From an uncultured Methylococcaceae bacterium (lineage in GTDB: Bacteria; Pseudomonadota; Gammaproteobacteria; Methylococcales; Methylomonadaceae): a stretch of 46,074 nucleotides of DNA. The position numbers were made by a program, and so were the translations under genes. The stretch is taken from the NCBI GenBank assembly GCA_903945605.1, contig CAJAWH010000049.1, forward strand, positions 1-46,074, given 5' to 3'. How positions within the stretch are numbered: position 1 is the first letter of the stretch; the number at the start of each line of letters is the position of its first letter. Under the pieces are notes generated by a model. That model searched no databases. It saw only the letters and a list, made by a program, of their open reading frames with translations, and had not been told where the DNA came from. Positions 24,944 through 32,581 of this stretch are shown piece by piece.

Positions 24944-25386
24944 TAAGACTCCATCATTTGCACATAGGCGCGGCGCAGCAATTCCATTTCGGCGGGTGGC
25001 CTGCCGCGCAATTCGGGTAACGTCCGCAACCGGCAATTCAAGTTTTGCAACAATTGGTGCGGCGGGTCCAGCAACATAAACCGCGCCATATAGACAGTGA
25101 CAATACCACCCGGGGTGTCTATTTGCTGGCTAAACTCCGCTTCGGCTTTCAACAAATCATTATCCAAGCGGTACAATTGATTGACGGTGTTGACCAAAAC
25201 AGACGGATGCAGGCTGACTTTAGTAGGCACGGCTTCTTCCTGTTCCAAGGCACTGGACAGTGCCGGTAATGGCGATGGAAAACATACACTGCCATTGGCT
25301 TGCTGGGCAAACAATACCAAGGCACTGATGTCGCCTTTGTAATAAAGTAGCAAGCGGTGGTTTTGGTCAAAGTTATCGGTTGCCAT
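24943..25386 (-). CDS. unknown protein in the nif-linked accessory operon
   Basis: This is a 147-aa soluble protein that I do not recognise. It has a mixed N-terminus (YYKGDISALVLFAQQ), a middle section VSLHPSVLVNTVNQLYRLDN, and a Leu/Arg-rich C-terminus (LQNLNCRLRTLPELRGRPP). There is no signal peptide, membrane helix or cysteine motif. The start is taken at ATG 25386, overlapping the DUF364-type gene by 14 bp; ATG 25395 is three codons upstream. Tight coupling with Fe-S and metal-binding neighbours suggests a shared task, which is an inference from position only. Confidence 0.65.
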   Translation of the reverse strand: MATDNFDQNHRLLLYYKGDISALVLFAQQANGSVCFPSPLPALSSALEQEEAVPTKVSLHPSVLVNTVNQLYRLDNDLLKAEAEFSQQIDTPGGIVTVYMARFMLLDPPHQLLQNLNCRLRTLPELRGRPPAEMELLRRAYVQMMES

Positions 25387-26353
25387 GCTGGTCATCCCAC
25401 AAGGTTTTGTAACTGCTGTCCAAGCGCGACAAGCGGCTATTGCAGGCTTCCAATAATGGATAAGCAGGGAAGCGGCTGCTATTGCCCGCGCTATACCAGC
25501 TTTCCATCTCGGCGGTAATGCCTTGTTTGTCGGCGGCGCATTCGGCAATCTGTTGTTTTAGCCAGGCCATGCTGTGGCTGGGGGTCAATTCGGCGACACG
25601 GTAACGCACACCTTCCGCAAAAATACGCACCCCACCGCCCTGTGCGGCGGTATGGTACAAAGCGTTGCCATCAACCACTTGCACCCCTGCCAGATAATCA
25701 ATGCCAAACTCATGCAGTTGCGGCAACCATGGCACGGTCGGCCCCATCAACACCGTTTTGGCATTGCCGGACAATTCCGCCAAACGCGGAAAAGTTTTGT
25801 TGGGGATGGAGCTGGCAGTCAAAAAAACCCAGTCGGCCTTGGGTAACAAAAACTCGGCGGCGGCATCAGACACATCACCCATTTGGGGTTGCCGTTCCAA
25901 CACGGTCAATTGCATAAGGTCTTGATAACGCTCAATGCCGGGATAATGACCGATCACCACCACGTTTTTGCCTTGGATGAGCGGCAGAAAATATTCAAAA
26001 ACAGTCAAGTTAGGCTGCTCAGGAAGGCTGGGCAATAACAAAGATTCCGGCAAAGCGCGGCTGTTCAGGCAACAATTGATGGCAGCCATAGCCACCGTAG
26101 CCTTGTAGGGTTCCCAATCCAAAATCCACGCCGCCAAATCGGCAACTGGTTTGCCCGTCAACATGCCAGACCACGGCAAGGTGCGGGTGGCAATAGTCGG
26201 ACTCATTGCCAAACCGATTGTGCCTTGGTTATTGCCTTGTGACGGGTTGTCTTGGCACAACGTCCAAACCAAGCCAATCATAACGCGCTGGATCAGGTTT
26301 TGGCTGCTACAGGAATCCAGCAACAGTTCGTACAGGCGGTTAGGGGCATACAT
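25373..26353 (-). CDS. DUF4213/DUF364 (putative heavy-metal chelation) protein
   Basis: This is a 326-aa protein. The N-terminal third (DUF4213, enolase-N-like) includes LTGKPVADLAAWILDWEP and the phrase VAMAAINCCLNSR. The C-terminal DUF364 domain opens with VVVIGHYPGIERYQDL (about 133-148) and contains QMGDVSDAAAEFLLPKADWV and the TASSIPNKT loop, typical of this Rossmann-like family. The family is annotated as putatively binding metals and is often found near metal or molybdate genes and nitrogenase clusters. No catalytic activity is established. It is preceded by the SIR2-like gene (16 bp gap). Confidence 0.82.
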   Translation of the reverse strand: MYAPNRLYELLLDSCSSQNLIQRVMIGLVWTLCQDNPSQGNNQGTIGLAMSPTIATRTLPWSGMLTGKPVADLAAWILDWEPYKATVAMAAINCCLNSRALPESLLLPSLPEQPNLTVFEYFLPLIQGKNVVVIGHYPGIERYQDLMQLTVLERQPQMGDVSDAAAEFLLPKADWVFLTASSIPNKTFPRLAELSGNAKTVLMGPTVPWLPQLHEFGIDYLAGVQVVDGNALYHTAAQGGGVRIFAEGVRYRVAELTPSHSMAWLKQQIAECAADKQGITAEMESWYSAGNSSRFPAYPLLEACNSRLSRLDSSYKTLWDDQHGNR

Positions 26354-26369
26354 GCTGATTCGCCCTAAC

Positions 26370-27233
26370 TCAAGCAGTCAGCTTTTGCTCACCGGCAAAA
26401 CCCACCACTTCCAACCAGTCCGCCACATCGGCATCGACAATTTCCAGGCCGATTTTTTTACAATAACGTATTTCCTTGTCCGTTGGGTTTTTAATTAATG
26501 CCCAGCCTTTAGGCTCGCCGCCATCACGGATAATATCCGCCATAACCATACGCTCCGAATCACGGTTCAGGCGCAAACCTAAAAACAGATACTGCTTGCC
26601 CTTACGGTAATTTTTTAGATAATCGGGAATGGCAAACCCGCCCATCAATTCGGTAATGTAATCGACATAATCGGCATCAGAAGCGACAAAATTGGCATCC
26701 GGCTGTGGCGTACCCATGGGTTTGAACAACACCGGATAACGAGGGTCGATTTGTTCTTGGGGTATCTCAAAATAACTGCTGCCATCAAAGTGATAAATGC
26801 GGAAGCGGAATTGACTGGCGGTGATGCGTGCCAAACCAACTATTAAAGTGTGTTCTTCATCGGCATAACTGGCTTGCAGTTGGGTGTCGCGGTTCACGTC
26901 AATGACATAGGCGGGCTTCCAATGTGCCAGCCAATCGTGAATGGCGGCCCGTGTCCATTCGGTTTCCCCATAAGTTTTGCTGAGGAATTGGCTAAGAAAA
27001 TTACGTCCGCGCTTCAGCTCCAAATTCATCGCCGCACGGGGGAACTCATACATCAGCTTAGGCGCCATCGGCCTGCCGTCATTCATAGCTAAAATCAAGC
27101 TGTCGCTGGTGGCGGGCATGGCTTGTCCAGTCGCCTTGTTGCGGGCATCAAACAATACCCCTGGGCCAAGGTAAGGGACAACTTTGTTGTCGTAAAGGCC
27201 TTCTAGTATTTGAGGAAATGGCGCAGATGACAT
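26370..27233 (-). CDS. SIR2-like domain protein, first gene of the accessory operon
   Basis: This is a 287-aa protein with a SIR2-like NAD-binding fold. Visible elements are the glycine-rich VVPYLGPGVLFD near residue 18-29, PAYVIDVNRDTQLQ (about 108-121, equivalent to the NYD loop), VLFKPMGTPQP (equivalent to KLHG) and QYLFLGLRLNRDSERMV near 213-229. The canonical deacetylase active site and zinc-binding Cys set are missing, so it is not a typical sirtuin. NADase or signalling activity is possible but unproven. The ATG has a strong AAGGAG site. It lies directly behind a sigma-54 promoter and NifA site, so it is the leading gene of a nif-regulated operon. Confidence 0.75.
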   Translation of the reverse strand: MSSAPFPQILEGLYDNKVVPYLGPGVLFDARNKATGQAMPATSDSLILAMNDGRPMAPKLMYEFPRAAMNLELKRGRNFLSQFLSKTYGETEWTRAAIHDWLAHWKPAYVIDVNRDTQLQASYADEEHTLIVGLARITASQFRFRIYHFDGSSYFEIPQEQIDPRYPVLFKPMGTPQPDANFVASDADYVDYITELMGGFAIPDYLKNYRKGKQYLFLGLRLNRDSERMVMADIIRDGGEPKGWALIKNPTDKEIRYCKKIGLEIVDADVADWLEVVGFAGEQKLTA

Positions 27234-27269
27234 GAAAAACTCCTTGAGGGCTTAAATAATAAGCTTTTA

Positions 27270-27285
27270 AGCAAGAAACAATCCA
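27270..27285 (-). promoter_or_regulatory. candidate sigma-54 (-24/-12) promoter of the accessory operon
   Basis: On the minus strand TGGATTGTTTCTTGCT has the invariant GG and GC at the right spacing and a perfect -12 half (TTGCT). The -24 half has two differences (TGGAT instead of TGGCA). The predicted transcript start is near 27259, about 26 nt ahead of the SIR2-like ATG. The adjacent perfect NifA site raises confidence. Confidence 0.65.
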
Positions 27286-27351
27286 ATGTTAAATGGCTTT
27301 ATATGATGATGATTTATATGATATTACTGCATTAAAATAGAGGCAGGGCAT

Positions 27352-27367
27352 TGTCGGATTTGCCACA
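27352..27367. promoter_or_regulatory. NifA upstream activator site (accessory operon)
   Basis: TGTCGGATTTGCCACA is a perfect TGT-N10-ACA match. Its centre is about 76 bp upstream of the -24 element and about 100 bp from the predicted transcript start. AT-rich DNA separates it from the promoter, which would allow looping. Its inner bases (CGGNTTTGC) resemble those of rnf site 1. Confidence 0.7.
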
Positions 27368-27468
27368 ATGGGCTTGGTTTTAGTAACCGAGTTACAGCCA
27401 TTGATTTCTGCAACAACTCCTCATAAGCAGTCGGGTTGGCTCAAATGAGCAGTTTTGCCAGCGTTGTA

Positions 27469-27546
27469 AGAACCTGCTCGCTCCAGCCTACAGTTCGTCA
27501 AGAAGCGTTTTTGGCCTTGACCTTACGAAGGTGTTGAACAGGTTCT
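27469..27546. repeat. MITE-like element with 8-bp terminal inverted repeats
   Basis: This 78-bp non-coding segment is bounded by AGAACCTG and CAGGTTCT. It contains a second, looser pair of complementary phrases. It carries no ORF and lies between the NifA site and the ATPase gene. The rest of the 384-bp spacer (27547-27617) holds only the CAGGAG ribosome binding site of the ATPase gene. Confidence 0.45.
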
Positions 27547-27617
27547 GAGATACAAAGCTACTGTGGTATAAATAGATATACGCCTATTGGAATAGCACCC
27601 ACGTTTCAGGAGACAAA

Positions 27618-28631
27618 ATGCTGACCCAAATTGAGCTACAAAATTTTGGCCCTTTGCAGTCAGTGCAATGGCATAACTTACAGACCATCAATCTTGTTAT
27701 CGGTAAAAATAGCAGCGGTAAAACGTTTCTGCTCAAGGCAATTTACAGCGCATTGCGTACCCTGGAAGAGTATCAGCGAGGCAATGAGAATCGTTCTGCC
27801 GCCGAAATTTTAGCTACTAAATTGTATTGGACTTTTCAGGCGGACAAAATTGGCGATTTAGTCACCAAGGGCGGCGAGGGTTCGTTATCTTATAAAATGA
27901 CCATGGATACTCGCCAGTTCCAATACAGCTTTGGCAAGGACACCACCAAAAATATTGCTATGTTGGAAAACCATATATTACCCCGCCAAAGCAATTCCAT
28001 TTTTTTACCACCCAAAGAAGTCTTGTCACTCCAGCATATTATCTTGGCATCACGAGAGAACGATACAGTTTTTGGTTTTGATGACACCTATTACGATCTT
28101 GCCAAAGCCTTGCGGAATGCCACAACCTTGGGCAAAAATTACGCCGAATTTGCCCAATCCCGTAAAAGTTTGGAATCCATTTTGTCCGGAAAAATTGAAT
28201 ATGACGAAGCTGTGCGCCGTTGGCAATTTAAAAAAGGTAACCAAAAATTCAATATTGGCGTGACCGCTGAAGGGATAAAAAAAATTGCCATCTTGGATAC
28301 CTTATTGGGTAACCGCTATTTGTCGCGCGACTCCCTGATTTTTATTGATGAACCCGAATCAGCTTTGCATCCAGCGGCTATTTCTAAATTGCTTGACATC
28401 ATCGCCATGCTTGCTAGCAACGGGATTCAGTTTTTTATTGCCAGCCATTCCTACTTCGTCATAAAAAAACTGTATCTGATCGCGCAACAACAAAGTTTGT
28501 CGATACCGGTCATTTCAGCCATAAACGATCAGTGGCAACAAGCCGACTTAAAAGAAGGCATGCCCGATAACCCAATCATTGATGAATCCATCAGGCTTTA
28601 TAAAGAAGAAGTTGAGCAGGTGTTGGCATGA
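27618..28631 (+). CDS. ABC/OLD-type ATPase of a two-gene module
   Basis: This is a 337-aa ATPase of the AAA_15/ABC-like class. Walker A is GKNSSGKT (29-36), Walker B is LIFIDEPESALHP with Asp244/Glu245, and the switch His is near 277 (IASHSYFVIKKL). EGIKKIAILDTLLGN stands where the ABC signature is expected. Between the two halves is a helical insert of about 150 residues. Such small ATPases commonly pair with an effector in phage-defence modules. No TOPRIM domain is fused. It overlaps the next gene by 4 bp (ATGA). By eye the pair is more AT-rich than its neighbours, consistent with transfer. Confidence 0.8.
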   Translation: MLTQIELQNFGPLQSVQWHNLQTINLVIGKNSSGKTFLLKAIYSALRTLEEYQRGNENRSAAEILATKLYWTFQADKIGDLVTKGGEGSLSYKMTMDTRQFQYSFGKDTTKNIAMLENHILPRQSNSIFLPPKEVLSLQHIILASRENDTVFGFDDTYYDLAKALRNATTLGKNYAEFAQSRKSLESILSGKIEYDEAVRRWQFKKGNQKFNIGVTAEGIKKIAILDTLLGNRYLSRDSLIFIDEPESALHPAAISKLLDIIAMLASNGIQFFIASHSYFVIKKLYLIAQQQSLSIPVISAINDQWQQADLKEGMPDNPIIDESIRLYKEEVEQVLA

Positions 28632-29149
28632 ATGAAGCCATTATTGAGTCGGGCATGAAATTTGGCCCCTATGATGCAGGCTTATGTTTTCATATAGAAA
28701 AAAGCAAGCTTTATGGGCAATTAGGGCAAGGGGTACAAATAGCAGAATTTGCCGTTTTGCGTACATCTATGGACACATCTGCAGTGTGGCTGGTCGAAGC
28801 CAAGTCAAGCAGCCCGAGACCGGGAAACCCGGAAGACTTTGATGAGTTTATTAAAGAAATTGTTGAAAAAATGCGGAACACCCTACTCATATTGCTAGCG
28901 GCCTTACTGGAACGCCACCCGGACACAACCGAGTTATCTGGCCAATTTAAGGCACTTGATTTAAAAGTGACGGCATTTAAGTTTGTATTGGTCATCAATG
29001 GTCATCAAGATGAGTGGTTACCTCCGCTACAAGATGCCTTGAACAAAGCACTGGCACCATTAATTAAGACACTGGTATTAACACCTTTAGCAGTCGCAGT
29101 GATTAATGAGAAGATTGCGGTAAAGCTCAAACTTATAACAGATGCATAG
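28628..29149 (+). CDS. predicted PD-(D/E)XK-fold partner of the ATPase
   Basis: This is a 173-aa protein not recognised by name. Residues 37-59 contain an acidic residue (IAEFAVL, Glu40), then a beta-strand with VWLVEAKSSSP in which Glu57-Ala-Lys59 fits the E-x-K core of PD-(D/E)XK nucleases. The rest is alternating helices and strands (FKFVLVINGHQDEWLP). Translation is coupled to the ATPase gene. A nuclease effector gated by the ATPase is the simplest reading, but catalytic activity is unproven. Confidence 0.6.
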   Translation: MNEAIIESGMKFGPYDAGLCFHIEKSKLYGQLGQGVQIAEFAVLRTSMDTSAVWLVEAKSSSPRPGNPEDFDEFIKEIVEKMRNTLLILLAALLERHPDTTELSGQFKALDLKVTAFKFVLVINGHQDEWLPPLQDALNKALAPLIKTLVLTPLAVAVINEKIAVKLKLITDA

Positions 29150-29228
29150 AAATGATAAGCTTAACTTTTGCTTTATTTGTTGTAATGGGTGGTGTTGCAT
29201 GTACAGATCACAATTTGACTGCTTAGGG

Positions 29229-29726
29229 CTAACTTTTCAGCAAGGTTTTTTTGGCCAGATTAATTTTTGCCGCCAAGTAATCCGTGCCGCCTCGGTCCGG
29301 GTGCATTTTTTGGATTAACTTGCGATGGGCTTCAATGATTTCTTGTCGGGAAGCACCTGGTTTAAGCCCCAACACCTCGTAAGCCTCTTGCTCCGACAAA
29401 TTGTTTTTGCCGCCGCCCTGCTTGCTTTTTTGACCCGATGACTGTTGCTTGCCTGCCTGATAGTGCATCCATAACCGATGCAACTGGGGGGCGTAAGCCA
29501 ACAGGCTTGGCACAAGCCGAGCGGCAAAGGCCAAGGCAATGCCAATAAATGCCAGCAAGCCGTTTAAATGTCCGCTGACTGCCAGTAACATAAAACCTGC
29601 CAGTAAGGCTACACTGAGCAACTGGCGTAAGTAGGCGCGTAACCAAGGCGCATTTTTTTTTAGCAGCCCGCGCAACACCCAGTAGGCGATAATAATCAGC
29701 AGCACCAGCAGAACAATGCGAATCAA
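29229..29726 (-). CDS. membrane-anchored J-domain protein
   Basis: This is a 165-aa protein with an N-terminal hydrophobic helix (about 3-20) and further hydrophobic segments (about 35-80). It ends in a compact C-terminal J domain (about 112-160) holding [20 protein letters not shown] and the [12 protein letters not shown] motif with HPD. The layout resembles DjlA/TIM14-type membrane co-chaperones that recruit DnaK to the membrane. It is monocistronic and divergent from mobB. The client is unknown. Confidence 0.8.
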   Translation of the reverse strand: MIRIVLLVLLIIIAYWVLRGLLKKNAPWLRAYLRQLLSVALLAGFMLLAVSGHLNGLLAFIGIALAFAARLVPSLLAYAPQLHRLWMHYQAGKQQSSGQKSKQGGGKNNLSEQEAYEVLGLKPGASRQEIIEAHRKLIQKMHPDRGGTDYLAAKINLAKKTLLKS

Positions 29727-29815
29727 AGTATTCTCCGCGATTAATGATTCAGGGTTGATAATGCCTTAGAATACACCGTTACGCATACTGCAACCATCCG
29801 ATTAATAGACACCCA

Positions 29816-30340
29816 ATGCACCAACCAGCCATTCCCGTTTTGGGGTTTGCCGCTTTTAGCGGAACTGGCAAAACCACCTTGTTAGAACAGCTGATTCCGT
29901 TACTGACGCAGCACGGCCTTAAAATTGGCCTGATCAAGCACGGGCATCATGATTTTGACATTGATAAGCCGGGTAAGGACAGTTATCGGTTGCGGGAAGC
30001 AGGTGCATCCCCCGTCATGATTGTATCGAGCCGCCGACGCGCCATGATTACCGAAATCAACCCGCCCCAAGAGCCCAGATTGCTTGACCAATTGCGTTCA
30101 TTTGACCCAACAGGCTTGGATTTGGTGTTGGTTGAGGGCTTTAAGTCGGAACATTTCCCTAAAATTGAGCTGCATCGCCCCACCTTGCACCATCCGTTAT
30201 TGTACCCGCATGACCCGGACATTATCGCCATTGCCAGCGACAGCCCACTGGTTGTGCCGGACTATTTGCCGCAATTGGACATCAACCAGCCCCGCTTGGT
30301 GTGCCATTTTATCATCAAGCAATTTTGGGGAACATTATGA
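29816..30340 (+). CDS. mobB: molybdopterin-guanine dinucleotide biosynthesis protein MobB
   Basis: MobB is a 174-aa GTP-binding adaptor that helps MobA attach GMP to molybdopterin. The P-loop is FAAFSGTGKTTLLEQL (about 12-27), followed by GLKIGLIKHGHHDFDIDKPG and DSYRLREAGASPVMI. These match the family closely. It overlaps moeA by 4 bp (ATGA), so the two are translationally coupled. It serves bis-MGD enzymes such as nitrate or formate dehydrogenases, not the FeMo cofactor of nitrogenase. Confidence 0.93.
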   Translation: MHQPAIPVLGFAAFSGTGKTTLLEQLIPLLTQHGLKIGLIKHGHHDFDIDKPGKDSYRLREAGASPVMIVSSRRRAMITEINPPQEPRLLDQLRSFDPTGLDLVLVEGFKSEHFPKIELHRPTLHHPLLYPHDPDIIAIASDSPLVVPDYLPQLDINQPRLVCHFIIKQFWGTL

Positions 30341-31581
30341 TAGACATCTGTAGCGTCCAGAGCGGGCCATTGTTGTCCCTGCACGAGGCATTAGCAAAAA
30401 TCCTTGCGGCAATAACCCCTGTTTATGCTACAGAACGGGTGAGCTTGCTGGAGGCTTTGGGCCGAGTGACCGCAGAAACCGTCTGTTCACCCATTGCCAT
30501 GCCTTTTGACCGGAATGCCGCCATGGATGGTTATGCTTTCGCCAGTGCCGATGCGATTAAAGGCGAAGCATTTACTTTGGAAGTGGTCGGCACCGCTTGG
30601 GCCGGCCTGCCCTTTACCGGACAACTGCAAACAGGCCAGTGCATAAGAATTTTTACCGGCGCGGTGGTGCCTTTGCTGGCGGACTCGGTGGTGATGCAAG
30701 AACATGTGCAGGTGGAGGGTACGCTTGTCCATTTTTCTGCTGGCACAACCTGTTTGCAAAACATCAGAGCGGCCGGTGAGGATGTGCAGCAAGGCGGTTG
30801 TTTGGTCAACAATGGCAAAAAACTGACGGCATACGACATAGCCCTATTGGCTTCGGCTGGGATTGCTGCAATCAACGTTAAACGACGCTTGCACATCACT
30901 ATTTTTTCCACGGGCGACGAACTGGCATCTTTAGGCCAAGCGTTGGTGACAGGTAAAATCTATGACAGCAACCGCTATTTGCTGTTAGGGCTGCTCACTG
31001 ATCCCGCATACCATGTGCATGATGTAGGTATTATTGGCGATGACCTGTCACTTTTACAGCACACCCTGCTGGCAGCCGCTGAAGTGTCTGATGCTATTAT
31101 CACTACAGGGGGGGTATCGGTGGGCAATGCCGACCTTGTCAAGGCTGCTTTGAGCCATTGTGGGCAAGTGGCTTTCTGGAAAATTGCCATTAAACCGGGC
31201 AAGCCAATGGCATTTGGCACCATTGGCAAAACCTTTGTTTTTGGCTTGCCCGGCAATCCGGTGGCGGTGGCGACCACTTTTCAGGCATTGGTCGCCCCGG
31301 CACTGGAGCAGTTGGCAGGTATGCGGCCCAAACAACGGCTGCGGCTTAATGCCATAACTAGCTCGGCGCTGCATAAAAGCAAAGGCCGTATGGAATTCCA
31401 GCGCGGTATTTTAAGCCAAGACGACACTGGTGTTTTAAAGGTTTCAAGTGCCGGAGGCCAAGGCTCGCATTTGCTCGCGCCGTTGAGCAAAAGCAATTGT
31501 TTTATTATCTTGCCAGCGGAGTGCGGGGGTGTAAATATAGGGGACTGCGTTGCGGTTGAACCGTTTGCCACTAGCCTTTAA
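30337..31581 (+). CDS. moeA: molybdopterin molybdenumtransferase MoeA
   Basis: MoeA is a 414-aa enzyme that inserts molybdate into adenylylated molybdopterin. The conserved start of the MoeA fold, PIAMPFDRNAAMDGYAFAS (about 50-68), is visible, as are FSTGDELASLG (about 190-200), ITTGGVSVGNADLVK (about 250-264) and KPGKPMAFGTIGKTFVFGLPGNPVA (read as two adjacent motifs near 287-311). The length is normal. The ATG at 30337 with a GGGGAA site is chosen over an upstream one at 30301 that would run into mobB. Confidence 0.95.
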   Translation: MIDICSVQSGPLLSLHEALAKILAAITPVYATERVSLLEALGRVTAETVCSPIAMPFDRNAAMDGYAFASADAIKGEAFTLEVVGTAWAGLPFTGQLQTGQCIRIFTGAVVPLLADSVVMQEHVQVEGTLVHFSAGTTCLQNIRAAGEDVQQGGCLVNNGKKLTAYDIALLASAGIAAINVKRRLHITIFSTGDELASLGQALVTGKIYDSNRYLLLGLLTDPAYHVHDVGIIGDDLSLLQHTLLAAAEVSDAIITTGGVSVGNADLVKAALSHCGQVAFWKIAIKPGKPMAFGTIGKTFVFGLPGNPVAVATTFQALVAPALEQLAGMRPKQRLRLNAITSSALHKSKGRMEFQRGILSQDDTGVLKVSSAGGQGSHLLAPLSKSNCFIILPAECGGVNIGDCVAVEPFATSL

Positions 31582-31623
31582 GACATTTTATTAACAACTT
31601 AAACAACTGATGTTACTCGGCAT

Positions 31624-31709
31624 GTTGGCTGAGCGTAGCGGAAGCCCCGCCTACGGCTTGGTTTTCCCGAGTGGCCTGGTTGCGCTCCCTTCGACTACGC
31701 CCAGGGAAC
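31624..31709. repeat. interspersed repeat with imperfect inverted ends, copy 3
   Basis: The left end (31624-31646) matches the 23-nt unit at 14887-14909 with two differences. The right end (31689-31709, CTTCGACTACGCCCAGGGAAC) is its imperfect reverse complement. Together they form an ~86-bp inverted-repeat element downstream of moeA with no gene in it. Confidence 0.5.
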
Positions 31710-31736
31710 GTACAGCTTTATCCGAGGCTTCTGGTG

Positions 31737-31758
31737 TAGGAGAGTGGCCACGCTCCTA
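31737..31758. repeat. palindromic REP-like hairpin
   Basis: TAGGAG-A-GTGG/CCAC-G-CTCCTA forms a near-perfect 22-bp palindrome in the moeA–peroxiredoxin spacer. A related GCTCCTA-containing stretch lies on the other side of the peroxiredoxin gene (about 32510-32560). Confidence 0.4.
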
Positions 31759-31809
31759 TAAGCAGACAGCTGTTTGCGTAACATCAGTTAAGTAATTATC
31801 CAATAAAGA

Positions 31810-32352
31810 TTAATCGCCACCCGATTGCAATTGCTTAAGCTCTTCAACAACCCGTTGGGCATCCAATGCCGGATCCACATCATCGTCAATTTTGCGTATC
31901 ACCAAGGCAGGGTCTATGATGAATGTCCAGCGTTTTGCCATCTTCAACACCGGCATTTTTACGCCATAAGCGTCCGCCACCTTGGCATCGGGATCAGCCA
32001 ATAAGGTGAAGGACAGTTTATGTTTTTGATGAAAATCCAGCAAACTTTTCACTTCATCGGTGCTAATACCATAAACCTCGGCATTTTGTTTGCGGATGGT
32101 CAGGATAGCGTCACGAAAGGCACAGGCTTGAGTGGTACAGCCCGGCGTCCCCGCTTTTGGGTAGAAATACAAAACCGTCCACCCCATGCCTTGCCGTGCC
32201 GCCAAACTGACAACACTACCATCTTGGGCTTGCAATTGAAATGGCGGGGCTGGCTGGCCCGCTGCCAACTGGCTTGCCTGAACGGATGCCATGAAAGGCA
32301 AGCAAGTTAGCAAAAATGCCATCTGCTTTAAGAAAGGGTTATTTTTAAGCAT
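31810..32352 (-). CDS. secreted Bcp-like peroxiredoxin
   Basis: This is a 180-aa thiol peroxidase of the AhpC/TSA superfamily, Bcp/PrxQ group. An N-terminal signal peptide (KQMAFLLTCLPFMASVQAS, ending about residue 25) targets it to the periplasm. The active-site motif YPKAGTPGCTTQACAFRD (about 68-85) has the peroxidatic Cys and a second Cys five residues on, as in atypical two-Cys PrxQ enzymes. The start ATG 32352 has a GGAG site; earlier ATGs lack one and would mask the signal peptide. A periplasmic location is unusual for Bcp, but secreted versions exist. Confidence 0.88.
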   Translation of the reverse strand: MLKNNPFLKQMAFLLTCLPFMASVQASQLAAGQPAPPFQLQAQDGSVVSLAARQGMGWTVLYFYPKAGTPGCTTQACAFRDAILTIRKQNAEVYGISTDEVKSLLDFHQKHKLSFTLLADPDAKVADAYGVKMPVLKMAKRWTFIIDPALVIRKIDDDVDPALDAQRVVEELKQLQSGGD

Positions 32353-32581
32353 GTGGGGCTCCATGTAAAAGTGGCGGGGGTTTTCTGCTGCTTGTCCCCT
32401 CAACATTCCCTGATTGGCTGGTTTGTCAAACCACTTGACTGATTTTGCGCGGCCTGTAACTTTTGTGCCGCTTAGGCCGCTTAGATAGAAGAGTTGCCGG
32501 AGCACCGTATTGATCGCGGGCATGCCCCGCTCCTACGCAACGTGCCTTTTGTGTAATATCAGCACTAATCTTCAGCCGGAT

